From assembly GCA_963920665.1 (NCBI GenBank), contig OY987269.1:9736501-9800500 (forward strand): a DNA stretch of 64,000 nt. Direction: 5' to 3'. The notes under the pieces are model-generated. The model worked only from the letters and a program-made list of their open reading frames with translations, had not been told where the DNA came from and searched no databases. Each line of letters opens with the position of its first letter. The first letter of the stretch is position 1. This DNA is from Straminergon stramineum. Taxonomy: Eukaryota > Streptophyta > Bryopsida > Hypnales > Calliergonaceae. A program made the position numbers and the translations under genes. Shown one piece after another: positions 13,813 through 27,748 of this stretch.

Positions 13813-15660
13813 GCTTATTAGAAGTTCTACTACAGTACATAGTATTATGCTAAGGGACCAATTGTTAGGTTCCATTTCCTAACTATAGAAAGCAACAAAC
13901 AAGAATCATTTCATCCCTAATTAAAGGCTTCTACTTTCTCATGTCAATTTCGATTGTTTGTTCTACAAAATGTAAATAATCTTTTGGTAAAAATATATCC
14001 TCCCCAAAACCCATGAGAATTGAACAACATTAAGATATGAATTATGGTATGAAAAAAGGGCGAATTTGTCACAATCATCATGAAAATATAAGAATTGTGA
14101 AATCAATTTATGCAAATAGTGCAAGTGGACTGATTTTTGGTTCCTTGGGGTCTTTGGGGGGTAGTTCCTTGAGTAGGGCCATCAATTGAATCTAAAGGCT
14201 TTAATTCATAATCAATCCCATGATCTTTTTTATGACATGAGGGTATATGTGGAGCTTAATTATGAGATTTTTGTGTACCAATAATTGGATCACTATAATC
14301 CTTTATCCAATTCTAAAACTTGGGGCCAATTTGAGAATCTATGTGATGGCCCAATAGGTTGTAAATTGAGTCCAATTATGAAGCAAGTTTGTGTTCCAAT
14401 ACCAAATGGACCTAAGTGATTTGTAGGAGTTTTGGATCATGTGTTGGAGTTCATTAAAAAGATGGTAAGATAGTGAAAGATAAACAATGGTCAAGTTTGG
14501 CTTAAAAGGTATTTCCTCTTTAAACACTATTCAAGTTAATACTAATTGATGCATAATACATTTAAGTCAGACTACTAGTAAAGAAGTTGTCATCTACTAT
14601 TAGCACTCATATCTCATCTTCAAAGCTTAGATAGACAAAATGTACATCATTATTTAAAACATACATTAAATGAATTACTAGAGAGTGCAATATCAATAAG
14701 TCTTAGATGTAATTAGGAAGTCAATGTTATGAGGTACAAATGCCTATTTACACTTTGGAATAATTTAGATGAGATTTTAGAATCAAGAACATATATTGCT
14801 TCTAAATATCCATGATATTACCATCTTATATCTATACGAAACCACTCATCCAAATGAAGTCAAAAAAATTATTGTGTATGTGATTAGATATTAGTGATAT
14901 TTTGTTAATTAATAAATGTAGAGTCCAAATATGACATTCTATACAACCCACCTTTTATAGCAAGCACCCAAACAAATGAAATAATCATTTCCTTCATTTG
15001 GTATATAATCACTAAATCAATTGTATTGATATTCCATAACTTACTTATTTTCATCATTTAGTTAATCAATCCTTCAATGCCCAATCTTTTTAGAATTTGT
15101 ACATAGTTTTGCTCTCATGCATGTCCAAATGTAATACTCATGATAATTTTGTCAAATTTGTAGTATGAAAAAAGGTTGCTTCACAAATTACTTGAATAGA
15201 TGAGAAGTTATATATTAAGATGAAATGTTTGTTCCAAGCACCTTGTGCATCATCTTGTATATGGATGCATGAACTCTTAGAGCTATTAACCCTAGACAAG
15301 TTTTGTACTCAATCACAAGTTTGAAATTTGATTGCAATCATACAATATACATCAAACTTATCCTCAACTATTGTTTGTATAGCCATGTCTAATAATCATT
15401 CTTATAAATTGCCTATTATGCCCTTGCAATATGAACAATCAATACATTAAATCAATTTGTTTGCTTGTTTTGTTTGTTACAATGAGATCTCTGGAATTGT
15501 GTGTCCCCCAATTGTGTTTTGGGTACCCTCAAAAATTTCTCTTCAAAGAGGGGTGCATGGAACTTCTTTTGTGGTGTTCCGACTGATGGCTGAAAAGATA
15601 TTGAATTTTGAAGTTTTTATGAATTGAAAAATCAGAGAATTACTTCTATTTTTATTTTAT
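13813..15660. other. AT-rich spacer, no recognised gene
   Basis: A strongly AT-rich stretch with only chance-length open frames and scattered homopolymer runs. I see no gene, RNA or complete element in it. Confidence 0.55.
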
Positions 15661-15961
15661 AATATACTGCGGCGACGGCACAGGGCATATGCTAGTACAG
15701 TATGAAATTCATTTTTGGGGGTTAATAAAATTGCAGGTGAAATTTTGATCGTTGCACCAAAAATTTGGGCAGCTGCCCGTCAAGACTCGGGAACGAGTCT
15801 GTTCTCCGCGTGAGTGCCCGACTTCGTCGCTATTCCCTTTTCTTCGCTTGCACGGGCATTCAAGGTCGCGGCCTTCCTACGCGAACTGGCTCCAACGGAG
15901 TTCCCGAAGTTCTCTAATTGAAGGGCACGGTTCCCTTGACGTTCCCATTTGGGGACGTGTA

Positions 15962-15970
15962 TTTCCCGCC
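15962..15970 (+). promoter_or_regulatory. E2F-type site TTTCCCGCC
   Basis: TTTCCCGCC matches the plant/animal E2F consensus TTTSSCGC. It precedes a replication gene, a class known to be induced at G1/S by E2F-DP. Binding here is inferred. Confidence 0.65.
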
Positions 15971-15996
15971 ATTCGTGGTAGTCCCCACCATCAAGG

Positions 15997-16006
15997 TTTT
16001 CCCGCC
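15997..16006 (+). promoter_or_regulatory. E2F-type site TTTTCCCGCC
   Basis: This is a second E2F consensus, TTTTCCCGCC, in the same orientation and 35 bp after the first. A paired arrangement in the promoter of a replication gene is more convincing than a single match. Confidence 0.65.
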
Positions 16007-16518
16007 AGCCCTTTTCGCGAACTCTGCCGTTCGGAAGTGATTCGAACTCATTTTCAGCAGGGGAATCACCGAAGCATTACAGTAGCCGGTATCTGCAGTT
16101 GGGAAGATTTTGTTTCTGAAGAAATGCACATTGTGTAGATGTTCCAGTATTCTTTTCATGGTTCTGGTGGACGTTGGTTATGGCGGCAGGTCAATGCAGG
16201 GTGCGAGATTGGGATTTTTTGAAGCAGATTGCTGGCGGATAGAGAGAGCTTTGAGCGCCGCGCATTCTTTTACGCAGTTGAGACTTGCGTGTGCTCTTTC
16301 GTTTGATTGTTGAAGGACTGGTTGCGGTGGTATATCGATACAGGTGACCAGGGTTTACTTCTGCAAGATTTCTGGAGCTCTCTGAGACTGTTTGCAATAG
16401 ATGAAGATTAGATGACAGGGGAATCCTCAGCAGCGACTAGATCAGTGACTTGTTTACCATATTAGTCATATACAGTTAGGGTCCACTCCGGCTTTGGACC
16501 AAATTAGAGTGGTCTGCA

Positions 16519-19500
16519 ATGGCGAGCGACGGAGGTGGCAGACGAACCCGAGGTCCCGCTCCTGAGGTTTCTGCTAGGGCGGCGGCCCTTTCAGAGCTTA
16601 AGAATCTTAAGGATAAAGGTGGGCGCCGGGTGGACACTTTTCAGGTTAGGGAGGAAGAGAAAATTTACGATTCTCTTTCGGAGGCGGATTACAACCTACT
16701 CGTTGTCAAGAGGAGGGAGGAAGTCAAGAATTTCGTGGTTGCTGACGATGGATTAGGTTACGCGGACATCGGGGAGGAGGAAGATTGGAACGTAGATCAG
16801 TATAGTGACGGAAGCGAAGACGAAGATGGTGGCACTGGCAAGAAGAAGAAGAAAAATGCAGATGGTAAGATGAAGGAAATGGCGCCACAATTCCTCTTGC
16901 AATCCTGACTCTGTTGAATTTGGAAGCGGAGCTCATGCACTGATTGTGTGACTTGCTAGTGCTTCTGCGGGTAGTACGTTTTCATGTGCATTGCATGTTG
17001 ATCATGCTTTGTGATGAGCTAATTATGTTGCGACAATTGATCTGAAGAGGATATTTTGAATTTGAGCAGAGGTCAAAAAAGATGTGCCGAATAGGAAAGC
17101 GGCTGCATTGTCAGCTGCTGCGTCCTTGATTGGAAAGCAACGTCTGGCAAGCATGTTTACCTCTGCTTCAGGAATTCCTTCTCTGGGAAGGCGCATGCGG
17201 GACGACAAAGGAGTTAATACGGAATCTATTTTGGATGACGTGCTTGCTGGGATTTCTGCTGACGACGTCGACCGCGAAAGAGAGAAGCGTAGGCGACGTG
17301 CGAGTGAGTATCTTGTCTAGTCTTTTAAACTGTACTTGGAGCTCACCGGAGAATTGGATGACTGTCAAGAATTGATCCTAATTGCATGTTTTGTTCTGAG
17401 ACCTGCTAGTGGTAGACATATCTGTACCTTGGGAGCTCGAACTCAATGCTTGAATGACTTTTCAGCTGAAAGATGAGTTTGGAATAACCTGCCTCATTCG
17501 AACCTCTTGCAATTTCCTGTGCCATTCTCTCAAGGGGTAATATTGGCTGAATTTGCAGACATCCGCACATCAAATGGTGTGCAGGACGTGGTGTTTCAAC
17601 CAGCACCTGACAGGCTAGTTCTGGATACTCTCGGGAAATTGACATCGGTAATTTCTTGTCCCTTCATTTCAAGGATGTATTCATCTCTTGACTCTTGAAC
17701 TTGCGACAGTTTTAATCCTGATGAGATGGACTCTGACACAATTGCAGGAAGACCAGAATACTAGTTCCTCTTACCTGATTATGGATATGCCAGTGAGCGA
17801 CCATCTGGAAGACACACATGTATTAAATGATTTACCAGTTGATACCAAGAACCAAGGAGGCGACCAGGATCCTGTTGATAATAGCGTTCAAACGGTTCTA
17901 AAAGAGGAGGTCGGAACTGACGAGCTCGATAAGGAAGCATCTGATGATATGTCTGCTAAGCTGAAACTGGAGCAGGATGTACCACCTATGGTTCTCAATG
18001 CTAAGATAACAAAAGTCGAAGATACAGGAAAAGGAGCAACGGCGGCGTGGCACGCAATCAGCAAGGGTATGACAGGGAACGGTCTTGCTGCGGATGTAAA
18101 GAAAGAGGATGACTTGAATGATCGGGTTACATCTGATGGCAGTAGTTTACCTTTGAATGCTGAAGGTTGCCTCCCTTTCTTCTTAATCGACGCCCACGAG
18201 GAACCATACGGAGGCAATCCCGGTACTGTCTACATGTTTGGAAAGGTTTGTATCCATACTCACTCCTGAAATAACTCTATAATACCCTCGAATTTCTACT
18301 CTATAATTCCTGTGAGATTTTGTTTCATCTTCGCTTGTTCAGGGATAACTAGCTTCTGGAAGTAATCGTGTCTTTTCTTCTACCTTAAGTAGTGGACCGT
18401 GTGCATGCTTGGCTGACTCCATAGATTATGCTCCTGCCGAACTGTAGGTGCCTGTCGGTGGAAAGTATGAAAGCTGCTGTGTGGTAGTACGGAACATGCA
18501 ACGCTGTGTTTATGCTGTCCCTAGCCCGAGCACTTTTACCCCGAGTACTCTTTCAGAGCTTGAACAACTGAAACCCTCTGAGCAGCCTGATGGCAAGGCA
18601 ACTTTTAAATCTAAGATCCAGGTTCGCATTATTCCACACCAATTTTCCCGAGGAGTTGATTCGGATTCTTGATTTCACGAGCGTGTGAGGGAATGTCTGG
18701 AACTCTTTCCGTTTTTTACTTCGCAAGCGTCTCTGTTTTCTCGTATATAGATCGTAGCTTGATATTACCTACTGTCACCCCTACTGATGTCGTATACTAT
18801 TCTCCTAATCATCATCGAGACATGACAAAATTCAAGCTGGAAACTAATTCAGGATTTCTTCCAATTTGTAATTTAATCTTGCCATAAAGTTGTGTTGCTT
18901 GGAGAGTCAATAGTTCCTCTGAGTGCCTCTTACAAGCCCATAGCATGCGATGTAGATACCCTTTTGCATGAAACGGTATGCGAACGAACTCTATCTTGAA
19001 TTTTTTTGAGTCAAAGACGTAAGAGTGGCACCACTAATGTCTCCTTAATAATTTTTTGATTTTGCAGGAACTAGCAACTGATTTAAAGCAAGAACTAGCT
19101 GAAAAGCTTATGGATTTGAACGTTGTCAAATTCAGTATGTATCCCGTCAAGGTATGCTTGCTTGGTTGCGGAGCAATAGAGATACTTACATTGTCACTGT
19201 TTTAATCACTATCCCCTGGAAAGTTTTTCCAACGGGACTATGATGCCTTGGATCTAATTTTATACTTCGATCAGCGATCATATAGCTGATAGATGTAAAT
19301 GGCTTCTGCTATCACATATTAAGATATTCAAAAAATATGTTCGAGCATCACGTGATTGTTTTAAATTTGGTGATTGCACGATGACTCTTTATCTGTAACG
19401 CCTGTGCGCTCTGATGTTGACAGCGCTCATATGCATTCGAATGTCCAGAAGTGCCTATTGGAGAGAATTACTTCGTGAAACTTACTTATCCATTTAAGGT

Positions 19501-22500
19501 TGGACTTTTCTTCCTTCTATCCTTTAAAGTTGCTGTTGCTAATCACGCTCTTGATGAAGCTGCATAAATTGATAGTAGTCAAGGTACATTTAGTTGCGGT
19601 TAGGGAGTGACGTAAATAGATACTGAGTACGAATGCGTTAAACAGTGATGCTCAATCAACGCTCACTGTCTGTGGATTGCAGAATCCTCCCCTTCCTAAT
19701 GATCTGAAGGGGCGAAATTTCGTGAAGGTCCTTGGGACACACACAAGGTATCATCTGAACTAGACTCATACTTTTGTCTCGTAGTTGGTATTAAATTCGG
19801 ACCTGCAAATCTGTTTGTTTAATTCTTTGATTTTATTTCAATCCTTGACAGTCTACTATGAACGCAGGGATATCTTAAAATTGCATCCCAATTCTAAGTT
19901 GCTTTTGCGTCACGTAATTGCCATTTGTTCATGGTTCCGCTCATGTTTCTGTTGGAACTCTCAGAATAACGGGGCTTGTAATTTGGGGTTGGATTTCAGT
20001 GCACTAGAACTCTTGCTGATTAAGAAGAGGGTGAAAGGACCCTGCTGGCTTTCCATTGCTAAACCTCAGCTTGTTGCAAGCTCATCTCAGGTAAAGTGCG
20101 AATTTGGACCTAGTTCAGTGCATATATCTCAAAATGAGCATTAACTGGACTTGTGAACGTTCAGGACTGAGTAGACTGTATGTTCTCAATAAGGTAGTTC
20201 AGGTGTTCAATGTTTGATTGTGAACCCTATCATTCTATTAGAAATTCAGTTTAATTTTTAACATTACGCTTCTCAACTACTTCAGATAAGCTGGTGCAAG
20301 ATTGAAGTGAATATAGAAGATCCCAAGGATTTGATGGTGGCTGCTCCAGGGAAGGGACCATCTGGGATTCCACCGCTTACTGTGGCGTCTCTTAACCTCA
20401 AAACTGTCATCAATCACAAGGATAATGTCAATGAGATCGCCTCTGTCTCTGTAGTGTACTGCAAACAAGTGAAGGTGTGCACCCTATTGCAGCGTTGAGT
20501 TTTAATCAGAACATGGATGATGTTTCTTGCTTGTACTCCCTATATTGTGTTATTAGTGTTTGGAAATATGCCATCTCGTTTCTTGGTTTCGTAACATTTC
20601 TTTTTGAAAGCAATGTTCGGAGGAGGAAATGACGTGGTTTTGCGGTACTGAGTCAGGTGGACGCACCCATGCCTCTTGCTGAATGGAACAACCGGGGTAT
20701 GCTAAACCACTTCAGTATTGTACGAAAATTGGACGGTGGAATATTTCCCATGGGTTTCACTGCCGAAGTTGCAAAAATCAACAGCAATTCTACGAACACC
20801 CTTACTGCGGAGAGCAGGTATATTTACCTATCTTCTGTGATTTAGGAATTTGTCAACGTAAGGATCTGAACTTTGGAGTAATGTAGAAGAAATTCAGATG
20901 TAGAATGTTTCTGTTCTAGTTCATGTTGTCGATTCTTAGTTTTTACCAGTGTTAAGAGACACTTGGCCTATTATTATTGCATGAAATAAGCCTAATGTCT
21001 AATATATCTTTCTGGTCTGTTAATCGAGTGCTGCTAACCACTGGAATGATTTTATGAGCCTTTGATGAATTAAAGGAATGTAACAATTTAGCGGGGATCA
21101 CGGGTCAATTGCAGTGAGAGAGCTCTGTTGAACCTGTTGATGGTCAAATTGCATCAGCTGGATGCTGATGTGCTGGTGGGACACAACATATCTGGGTTCG
21201 ACCTTGATATTCTTCTTCACCGGCTGCAGGTTCCAACACTAACAGCCACTCCTGTTGTATTTGTCAATCATTTATCAAAGTATGTAAGAACTGTGAATTG
21301 ATCTTATTACAAAAATCTCTGAAGCCTGTCTAGTGGTTTTATTCTGACAGGCCAAGAAAGTGGCAAGCAATATGTGGTCGAAAATAGGAAGACTGAAACG
21401 CTCTGCAATGCCTCGACTTAACGGAGGAGGTTCAACTTTTGGCTCTGGTGCAAGTCCAGGAGCCCTAACATGCTTAGCTGGCCGCCTTCTTTGTGACACG
21501 TACTTGTCCTCTCGAGAACTCTTGAGAGAGGTACACGCTTACTTAACGTTCATTACATGCTGTTTGACAGGTCCATGAGAGTCCTATTTTACAATGGACA
21601 GCTTAAGTTGGTCTTGTGAACCTGCATATTCAGAGTGCACAAATGAATCAATTATGTTATACGAATGGTTGAGAGCTTGAGTAGAATGAACTCACAACAC
21701 TGAGTCTGAAGAGTGTTTCAAGCATTGTATCGGATGCTTCTGATGACGTGGTCGAACGGTTGCTGAATTTTGTATTGACTCATCGCCTGGGAATTCAAGA
21801 ATTACATTGCTATTATTTTCTTTTTTATTTGTGAGAGACTTGGTCATGGCCCGTAGGTCAGCTATTCTTTGACTCAGCTCGCGAAGAGTCAACTAGGCCG
21901 GGAGAGAAAGGAGTTGATGCCCTCACAAATTCCGGGAATGTATGGGAACTCCTCCTCCTTGCTAGAACTGGTAAGTTCTCTTTGTTTTAACAACCTGACG
22001 ACTGAAGGTTATCCGATTCTAGTATGTTTTTGAAGGAATCTCTCTGGTCCCGAACATGTCAGTTTGAAGCAATGTGTATCTCAAGAGAATAACCTCTAGT
22101 TTATGTGGAGCTCAGTGGTTACTGTGAAACGTTTTCTTGTACTAGCAATACTGTGAGGATAATATTGGCTGGTCATTACAGATTGAATCCGGAGAGACAG
22201 ACGCGTGGCTATCCTTAGGTCTCATGTTTCATCTTAGCGTGTTGCCATTGACCCGTCAACTCACGAACATCAGTGGCAATTTGTGGAGTAAGACGCTGCA
22301 GGTATGGGTCTACGAAACATTCAAATTTGACATCTCATTTGGACAGTCTTATGTGCACTTGAAATGAGACAGGATCCTTGATTTAAGGATAGTGGGTATG
22401 TTTTCTTCAAAATGTTTTGTAGGGAGCTAGGGCACAGAGGGTGGAATATCTTCTATTACACGAATTCCATTTGCGAAAATTTATACTTCCTGACAAGCTA

Positions 22501-25500
22501 TCGCAAAAGGAGAAGGAGAAAGAGGCTGGTAAGAGAAAAGCACCAGCTGTTGGAGATATACAAGCAGATGGTGACGATGATTATAATCCTGAAGCCATTT
22601 CTGACAATGCTCCTGGCAAGAAAGGGAAGAAAGGACCTGCATATCTTGGAGGCTTGGTCTTAGAGCCCAAAAAGGGTCTCTATGACAAATTCATCTTGCT
22701 ACTTGACTTCAACAGTTTGTACCCTTCCATCATTCAGGTTCATCCTAAAAGCTTTGAGTCTTCTTGTGCTATTCGATTCTTTGTTTTCGACTTTGAGGTC
22801 CTCTTTTACCTGGTATTAGAAACAAACTATCTTGCATTGAAATAGATTTTCTTTGACTTCTCAAATCTGCATGTCACCTTCCTTGAAGAGCACTAATGAT
22901 CAGATTTTCATGTTTCACCCTTCAGGAGTATAATGTTTGTTTTACAACTGTGGAGAGAGCTGTCACTGGTGCAATACCTTCCCTTCCTTCAAGTGAAGTG
23001 CCAGGTGTACTTCCTCAGGTACACCATCGGCATTGCCGGCTTCTTGATTCCATTGATGCATGAATTTGGTTGTCAGATTTTAGACTTTCTGTCTTGGCAA
23101 AGCATGTATCATTAGTTTATGTAATGCTCGATGCACTACAAACTGTATGACATTTCCGTTGTATACATACAATGTGAGTAGTGTGCTGATGATGAGAGTA
23201 TTGCGCGTGGACAGGTACTGAAGGGTCTGGTAGACCGAAGGAAACAAGTGAAAGGGTGGCTGAAGAAGACAACTGATATTTTGAAGTATCAGCAATTCGA
23301 CATCCAGCAACAGGCTCTTAAACTCACTGCCAACAGGTATTGCTCTATGAAGTGCAACCTTGTAGCTCTTGAGTTCTGAACTCTCGTAAGGATCAGCATT
23401 TCGATATATCAGCATGCAGTTGAAATTCATCTTCCCTCCTACCTTCGCAATTTGGACATGTTGACCATTCTTACTAGCCATAACTGATTAGTTCTATGAG
23501 TATGACACTTTTCTGTTATGTGCAGTATGTATGGATGCCTTGGATTTACTAATTCACGATTCTATGCCAAGCCTATTGCAGAACTTATCACTGCGCAGGT
23601 ATGCCTTTATTTCTGCAGATTAGTCATTTAATGTGTTTTGAGCCTTTCAATAGAAATTCACCGATTTCTTGATTGTATACCTCTCGTAAAATTTTGTGTT
23701 CTTGGAATTTCTTAACCCAGGGGCGTGAGATATTGCAAAGCACTGTGGATCTGGTGCAAAGTTCCCTGAATCTAGAGGTTTGCAACTTCTTCATTTGACT
23801 TTCAAATTTCACTATTTTTTTTTAATTTTTTAATTTGTTTATGTTTGACATGACTTATCTGGTACAAAAGTGCATACTTATACAGTAAACTCTGCAAAGA
23901 GCTTGGCATAGACTCCTGAAAGCATTGAAATAGATGCCGAACCAAAGTAGTTGATTTCTGATCTCCTGAGTATAGTCAGGAGGCTAGCAAAGATGAAAAT
24001 ATTCTTCCTTGACAATTATCCTTCATGAAAGTAGGAATGAATTCATGAGTCCACACTAGTATCTCTTACTTCCCACCTAATCTATGATGAGTGGTTCTTG
24101 ACAGGTAATATATGGAGACACAGATTCTATCATGATTCATTCTGGACTTGAGGATCTTATGGCAGCGAAGACCATAGCTGCGAAGGTCATCAGAGAGGTA
24201 TACAGCTTCATGCACTACATAGTTTTTTCTGGGTGATGCTATCTTCAAGAATTTAGATGAAGTACTTGTTTGACATCACTTTGTTCCACCCACTTCTGCA
24301 GGTAAATAAGAAATACAGGCTCTTGGAGATCGACCTGGATGGAGTCTACAAGCGGATGCTGTTGCTCAAAAAGAAGAAATACGCTGCTGTCAAGGTGCAA
24401 TCGAACAGCGATGGCAGTGTCACCGAGGTGCGTATGATCTCCAGTGCCTGATATCCCTTTCGGAAAGCTGAATCAATCTTTTTTGTACCAGCTGTTGGCA
24501 CAGGGTGTCCTTGTTATCGTTGCTATTCGTGCAGCACTTGCTAAAGCCTTCATTGCGTAGCACTTCTGTGTCTTTACACTGGAAGCTACTAAAGTTGAGT
24601 TTTCTCATATCAGGTCATAGAGCAAAAAGGACTTGATATTGTGCGACGGGACTGGAGTTCACTCTCTAAAGAGATAGGCAATTACTGCCTGGAACAAATA
24701 TTGTCTGGCGGGTAATATATCCCCTTTGCTTTGCTGATGAGGATCTGGATACTGTAATTTTTTCTTTGCTGATGGAATGTGCAATGTTAAGGAGCCCCGC
24801 TGCATTTTATGTTAATAACTATGTACTTCTCAGGTCTCGCGAAGAAGTGGTGGATGCCATTCACTCTCAACTACGGAAGGTGAGTCCGCTTTAGAATTTT
24901 GGATGTTGCTCGCATGTATCGTGCCAGTTTGAACGAATGTTTCATGTGCGATACATACTAGAACGTTGCTACTCGAACTGTTAGGTGCTTTGACTTATTT
25001 ATCAGATGCACTTTCAGAGTCTCTTTAGTAACTATGATTAAATGTATTCAAGTTTTGATGCTCGACAACTGAGCCTTAGGTGATAGACTGAAAGGGTATT
25101 TATGGATTTGACCTGCAGTTACAAGAAGATATGAGGAACGGGCAGATTGAACTTGATAAGTACATTATTACGAAGTCTCTCACTAAACAACCTGAGGATT
25201 ATCCAGACGGCAAAAACCAGCCCCACGTTCAGGTTCAGATTTGTGCTCTCTCTTTCGTATGCGTTTGAGATTATTTTCTCTACGCATCATAAGAGTTTCT
25301 CGTATCTTGTGTAAACGTAGTTTTGTGTGGAGGTGAACATAGGTTGCCGTCCAAATTGAACCTCTCCTGTGACTCTGTTCAGCGAAATTAACTCTTCACA
25401 CTTTCTGCACTGTTAGGTGGCGCTAAGGCGGAAGCAGAATGGGCATCGGGTTTCTCCCAACGACACTGTGCCCTACATCATCTGCATTGAGAAGGTGTGA

Positions 25501-27748
25501 AATTTTATGTTCTTAGTGTTTCTAGGACGGTGTACAATTGTAAGGACATGAGGTTCTACTCTTCCTTTAACAAGGTTCTTGTAAGATTTGTGTCATTTCT
25601 ACGTTCAGTAATTACAGTAATAGCATTGGCATTGACTTGCAAACCATGAGGCGAGATCATCCATACCGGGTCCTTTTGTTAACTTCAGTTATGAAGCCGG
25701 ATTTGAATCAGTGCTCATGACAATGCATCACCTTATCTGCAGGGCTTAGAGGGGCCTCAAGCTAGAGGAATAGCAGACAGAGCGAGACATCCCGATGAAC
25801 TCAAAGAAGAAAGTTCTCATTGGCTGGTTGATGTTGAATACTATATCTCCCAGCAGGTGAAGCATCCAAAGCACAATCAGTGCCCTAGATAGTGCATGTG
25901 TTTGCCAGTTATCTTGAAATTCATAAGCCAGAGCATTGACATTGGTTAGCTTTACTTTTAGATCTAGTCAGAAAGGTGTCATGCAATTTGAAATGTTTTC
26001 TTGAATTGCAGATACATCCTGTGGTTTCCAGACTCTGTGCACCTATCGAAGGAACTGATGCTGGTCATATTGCGGACTGCCTGGGATTAGACTCCGCCAA
26101 GGTACCCCTAGAATCTATCCAACTCAGCCCTACGTTTAGAAGCTTGTGCATGAGTTTTCCTGTCGGTTACCTCTCTAAATTTTTTTGTAGTTTTTGACTC
26201 GTTAGTCTCTACTTTTGTGCTTCAGTTTCTACAACGACAGGCGGCAATGACCTTGGACACAGATTCGGCTCGTCTCACCTCAGCTTCCATGCTTGAAGAT
26301 GACGATCGGTAAAGTATTTCTTGGATGTATAATAATTTCTGAGGATGAAACGCTGTATCTTAAGTTTGAGGGCGTATCTATTGTTGATTTTAATGCAAGT
26401 AGGGGGAACCTGATTGTTGCTCATGTGTTTCATTTGCTTCTAATCAGGTACAAACTGTGTGAGCCATTGGAGTTGGTGTGTGCACAATGCTACAAGAAGT
26501 ATGCTTTCACAGGTGTGAGCGAAATCCTAGCAGCACGTGCTACTCCAAATGAGACCCCAAGCACTAGTGCGGCATGTCCTGATCCTCTGATGTGTGTTGA
26601 ATGTAATCGATCTGGTGGTTTGAATCAGGTTTCTCCCGCCATGCTGGCTAATCAGGTCAATACCTTCCAGATCCCTTGAAACTTTCATGTCATTGCTATA
26701 GATGTATTAGGGAATGTGGGACACCATATTAACGAAATATAAACTGTGTCAATGACATCTATTGTGAGTTTGCAACCTAGTTGTTTTTCACTTAGCTGGT
26801 GAGAGTATAACATTGTGCAGGTCAAACTAAGAGCTGATGAGTTCATCAAACGGTACTACGAGTGCTGGATGATGGTAAGGCTGTGGATGAATGGTATAAT
26901 TCATTTGAACTACAATGCATATGGTTTTTCATTCGTTTTTGTTACAGTTAATGAGCTCATATTTCATGTTTAGCAGTATAGAAGCAACCAAGTACTTCCA
27001 CTTTGTGGCTTGACACCCCACATTGTGGTCTGCAGTGCGATGATGAGATGTGTGGGCATATTACGCGGAACGTAACATTACAACGTGTGGGGGACGCTGA
27101 AAAGGGAACTGTTTGTCCTCTCTATCCCCGTTGTAGCGGTCGACTTCATCGGCAGGTGAGTATCTTCGGATCAGTACCACTTGTCCCTCTGAGTGTCAAG
27201 AACATTAAATTGCTGATTGATACTCATGAAATTTTGAATTTGCAATAGGTTTCACTTTTCCGACCCAAGCCCATTTACATGAAAAACAGTATTGGGTTTC
27301 TGAGGGAGTCGTATTACTCATTGTACACGAGTTGGATTGGCATGTACAGTACACGGAGGCACATTTGTACAATCAGCTGACTCAATTTTATCGGTTACTG
27401 GATGCTTCACGTGTTCTTGACAAGGTACTTTCGCTTCCTCCAAAGTCGGTGTCTGCACATTAGAATATGTAAATTTCGGACGCATTGTAATTTCGTTTTA
27501 TCTTCTTCCTCTTTTTCGTGGAGTTCCTGAATGTATTTCATGAATGCTAAACCAAAGAGATTCAGATTGTGGACGTAGGTGAGAGAATGGCTGCCGAGCA
27601 GAAACTGGCTCCTGTGCGTACTGCCACGGACTTGGCTGTTCAGACCATCAACAGCATTCGCAGCAAGTGTGCCTACAGATTTATAAAGCTGCGTGACCTG
27701 TGTGTCACTGTGACTGACCCATGGACTGCATGTCAAGCTGTTCGGTAG
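16519..27748 (+). CDS. POLA1: DNA polymerase alpha catalytic subunit (family B)
   Basis: Catalytic subunit of Pol alpha-primase, which extends RNA primers at origins and on Okazaki fragments (ICU2 in Arabidopsis). 34 coding exons, 1558 aa: 16519-16864, 17070-17303, 17559-17647, 17748-18245, 18448-18621, 19068-19151, 19424-19498, 19683-19747, 20000-20090, 20286-20474, 20657-20817, 21115-21229, 21351-21530, 21857-21970, 22182-22301, 22423-22737, 22926-23018, 23215-23336, 23526-23598, 23721-23777, 24105-24197, 24302-24427, 24614-24711, 24834-24879, 25119-25232, 25417-25494, 25743-25856, 26012-26101, 26226-26308, 26448-26655, 26821-26874, 27036-27155, 27350-27424, 27566-27748. The N-terminal Pol-alpha block reads [15 protein letters not shown]. 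The exonuclease-like domain has [11 protein letters not shown], as in proofreading-deficient Pol alpha. Catalytic motifs: [12 protein letters not shown] (D940), B KLTANSMYG (about 1017-1025), C YGDTDS (D1070, D1072). Two C-terminal zinc-binding modules follow (CAQC...CVEC from C1357; CDDEMC...CPLYPRC from C1434). All introns are GT-AG and the frame is intact. Confidence 0.97.

Larger units (their letters stand above)
15661..16518 (+). promoter_or_regulatory. Promoter and 5' UTR of DNA polymerase alpha
   Basis: GC content rises sharply at about 15670, marking the gene's 5' region. Two E2F-type motifs (listed separately) lie about 510-560 bp upstream of the ATG. A 128-codon frame at 15752-16138 overlaps these sites and resembles no protein I know, so I treat the block as regulatory/leader sequence. 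Confidence 0.6.

Noticed and set aside
15752..16138. 128-codon plus-strand frame upstream of Pol alpha
   Set aside because: It overlaps the E2F sites and GC-rich promoter, has no recognisable domain, and its length is expected by chance in GC-rich sequence.
18915..18978. Possible extra Pol alpha exon (reads [14 protein letters not shown] and ends at a GT)
   Set aside because: It has no suitable acceptor in the needed phase, and the flanking exons 18448-18621 and 19068-19151 join directly and match the plant protein without a gap.
27248..27349. Open frame [17 protein letters not shown] as Pol alpha coding sequence
   Set aside because: It runs into a stop codon. The exon starting at 27350 ([10 protein letters not shown]) matches the family and joins the previous exon in phase.
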